34,404 nt of DNA from Gammaproteobacteria bacterium (GTDB taxonomy: Bacteria; Pseudomonadota; Gammaproteobacteria; Pseudomonadales; Azotimanducaceae): the NCBI GenBank assembly GCA_018647445.1, contig JABGTE010000056.1, forward strand, positions 1-34,404, in the 5' to 3' direction. The position numbers were made by a program, and so were the translations under genes. Positions 33,970 to 34,404 of the stretch are shown piece by piece (the first letter of the stretch is position 1; the number at the start of each line of letters is the position of its first letter). Below the pieces are notes generated by a model, which was given only the letters and a program-made list of their open reading frames with translations, was not told the origin of the DNA and did not search any database.

Positions 33970-34404
33970 TCAAACTGAGTCAAAGTGTTCCTGTTCGATC
34001 GGAATTTGGATCTCAAAGGTTGCACCTCGGCCACGACCATCTGTAACGACGCTGATCCGGCCAGCATGCAGTTCAGTGATGATGCTGCGACTGATCGATA
34101 GGCCAAGGCCTGTGCCTTCACCCACCTTTTTCGTGGTGTAAAAAGGCTGAAAGATTTCCAGCGCAATCGCATCGTCGATACCCGGACCATCATCGGATAT
34201 TCGAATCACGACCTGTTCGCCATCTTGATAACTATCGATATAAAGGTCGCCCGATGGCCCCATGGCTTGTAGACCATTCAGAATTAGATTCGTGAAGACT
34301 TGGTTCAACTTGCCCTGGTTGCAGTTGATTAAAGGAAGATCGCCAAGCGCTAAATGAATTTGATGCTGGGCGCTGATTTTGTTTCGAAGCACGTTGAGGG
34401 TCGA
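33970..34404 (-). CDS. Sensor histidine kinase, C-terminal part (runs off window)
   Basis: The C-terminal ATPase domain of a two-component sensor kinase. The frame is open to the window edge; the ORF-track start is an internal GTG, so the real start lies outside. The N box is LNQVFTNLILNGLQAM, the G1 box DDGPGID, the F box FQPFYTTKK and the G2 box GEGTGLGLSIS, all intact. The histidine phosphorylation domain and sensor region are not visible. GLSISRSIITELHAG is the NtrB/AtoS-like style of HATPase. No response regulator is in view, and the ligand is unknown. Confidence 0.93.
   Translation of the reverse strand, partial: STLNVLRNKISAQHQIHLALGDLPLINCNQGKLNQVFTNLILNGLQAMGPSGDLYIDSYQDGEQVVIRISDDGPGIDDAIALEIFQPFYTTKKVGEGTGLGLSISRSIITELHAGRISVVTDGRGRGATFEIQIPIEQEHFDSV

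Noticed and set aside
33806-34141. 111-residue plus-strand ORF over the histidine kinase end
   Set aside because: Antisense to the conserved HATPase motifs, and the N-terminal part has no features.
1-34404. tRNA, rRNA, CRISPR arrays, transposases, integrases or toxin-antitoxin pairs
   Set aside because: Looked for by eye in gaps and ORFs; none seen. Short RNAs cannot be excluded without a covariance search.

Overview
The window looks like the chromosome of a gammaproteobacterium, probably free-living. The evidence is the gene order map/rpsB divergent, rpsB-tsf-pyrH-frr-cdsA-dxr-rseP-bamA-skp-lpxD-fabZ-lpxB-rnhB, the glnD-dapC-dapD-dapE block on the other strand, and genes for an LPS outer membrane and a type II secretion subunit. 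Genus cannot be read from the sequence alone. Apart from one stretch of about 445 bases, genes are packed tightly, with many 4-base ATGA overlaps.

Region 1 (1-8113, minus strand): map, glnD, dapC, dapD, dapE, a small unrecognised gene and gspN are overlapping or closely spaced. They may share one long transcript from an extended -10 promoter upstream of map. The block joins N-terminal methionine removal, PII uridylylation (nitrogen sensing), the succinylase branch of diaminopimelate/lysine synthesis and the start of a type II secretion cluster.

Region 2 (8138-21274, plus strand): the translation and envelope supercluster. It opens with a promoter with a GC-rich discriminator and a structured rpsB leader. 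A hairpin attenuator lies between rpsB and tsf. Then come pyrH, frr, cdsA, dxr, rseP, bamA, skp, lpxD, fabZ, lpxB and rnhB. Two genes normally in this array, uppS (between frr and cdsA) and lpxA (between fabZ and lpxB), are absent, with only 18 and 8 bases left at the junctions. A near-consensus sigma-E promoter overlaps the bamA stop and should drive skp-lpxD-fabZ-lpxB in envelope stress.

Region 3 (21334-34404): accessory and housekeeping genes. These are a RidA-family protein with a metallo-beta-lactamase-fold hydrolase; asnS; an acyl-CoA synthetase; an M24 aminopeptidase P; an enoyl-CoA hydratase/isomerase-like protein lacking one catalytic glutamate; a POT peptide transporter; msrB; a GFA-family protein; a protein with two EthD-like halves; a HdrB/GlpC-like iron-sulfur protein; and the C-terminal end of a sensor histidine kinase.

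No rRNA, tRNA, CRISPR array, transposase or integrase was found. I see no clearly new defence or mobile system. The points most worth a second look are the two missing essential genes, the sigma-E site, an insertion in RseP near its active site, and a perfect 13-bp inverted repeat inside the EthD gene.
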